The notes beneath the pieces are model-generated. The model ran no database searches. It was not told the origin of the DNA and worked only from the letters and a program-made list of their open reading frames with translations. From Clostridia bacterium (GTDB lineage Bacteria > Bacillota > Clostridia > Oscillospirales > Acutalibacteraceae), in NCBI GenBank assembly GCA_017399175.1, contig JAFQEE010000058.1:1-62825 (forward strand): a stretch of DNA of 62,825 nt, written 5' to 3'. The first letter of the stretch is position 1. Each line of letters starts with the position of its first letter. Below are positions 62,595 to 62,825 of the stretch, one piece after another. The position numbers and the translations under genes are program-made.

Positions 62595-62825
62595 GTCATT
62601 CTGAGGAGTGTAACGACGAAGAATCTCTTTATAATTAATATGTAAATAAATCGGAGTTTATCGAGATAAACTGATTTTGTGTTCTTGGCTCCCTCTGACG
62701 AGGGAGCTGTCTGCGAAGCAGACTGAGGGAGAGATTTAGTGTGCAGAAAAACTATCTCTCCCTCCGTCAAAATCAAAGATTTTGCCACCTCCCTCGTCAG
62801 AGGGAGGCGTTATAATCGCGTCGCA
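62595..62825. repeat. Half GTCATTCTGAG element and CTCCCTCTGACGAGGGAG repeat
   Basis: 62595-62628 is a single arm of the GTCATTCTGAG family. 62687-62809 is a large inverted repeat with arms CTCCCTCTGACGAGGGAG and CTCCCTCGTCAGAGGGAG, inner hairpins GTCTGCGAAGCAGAC and CAAAATCAAAGATTTTG. The window ends in ATAATCGCGTCGCA, the start of the composite tail. Confidence 0.8.

Overview
The window looks like a chromosome segment of a low-GC, spore-forming gut Firmicute (Clostridia; Oscillospirales/Ruminococcaceae-like is my best guess). The evidence is the sporulation genes (spoIIE, yabP, yabQ), the rpsF-ssb-rpsR and yabP-yabQ-divIC-S1 gene orders known from Bacillus/Clostridia, AGGAGG-type ribosome sites with frequent TTG/GTG starts, TTGACA/TATAAT promoters, cohesin-like and dockerin modules, and many intergenic palindromic repeats of a kind often seen in gut Clostridia. 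No tRNA, rRNA, CRISPR array, phage or intact transposase was seen.

Layout. 1-2.1 kb: a nitroreductase-like flavoprotein divergent from a membrane-linked XRE regulator. 2.1-7.0 kb (minus strand): a five-gene operon in which two paralogous SCP2-like (lipid-carrier-fold) proteins bracket a split transketolase and a class-III PLP aminotransferase. I know no described pathway with this combination, and it is the best candidate here for an undescribed system. 7.2-12 kb: secA followed by two envelope genes. 12.3-17 kb (minus): a MinD-like ATPase, mgsA, hisS, aspS and a small membrane protein. 17.2-22.7 kb: spoIIE converging on a three-gene zinc-ribbon/SPFH membrane-stress-like operon. 22.8-26.3 kb: two GPH-family sugar transporters.

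27-33.4 kb: three secreted cohesin-like proteins (one membrane-anchored, one ending in a dockerin, one with a Pro/Thr linker) around a circularly permuted GH3 glucosidase. This resembles a minimal cell-surface scaffold made of small proteins with Cys-x2-Cys repeats. 33.6-36 kb: a ribbon-helix-helix regulator and two other tiny genes, then an O-antigen-ligase-like membrane protein. 36-40.7 kb: rpsF-ssb-rpsR, yabP-yabQ-divIC-S1 protein, an orphan fumarase alpha subunit and hpf. 40.7-44.5 kb: a membrane-anchored GH30 enzyme, a kinase-like ATPase without a phospho-acceptor His, and gap. 44.7-49.5 kb (minus): aldose epimerase, HAD phosphatase, rarA, dCMP deaminase, yfbR and a beta-propeller-like protein.

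49.9-56.5 kb: murA, then walJ-rlmH-response regulator-histidine kinase-htrA, which shares components with the Bacillus wal locus but lacks walH/walI. 56.8-59.3 kb: PadR-DUF1700-small membrane protein-PspC and a further membrane/coiled-coil pair. 59.6-62.5 kb: a DUF2804 protein and an MFS transporter. Intergenic space is dominated by palindromic repeats: at least eleven complete copies of one roughly 86-bp inverted-repeat element (arms GTCATTCTGAG...CTCAGAATGAC), plus other families. One element, at 45.48-45.67 kb, has an unusual nested architecture: four CGATAT units mirrored by four ATATCG units, with small hairpins between most of them.
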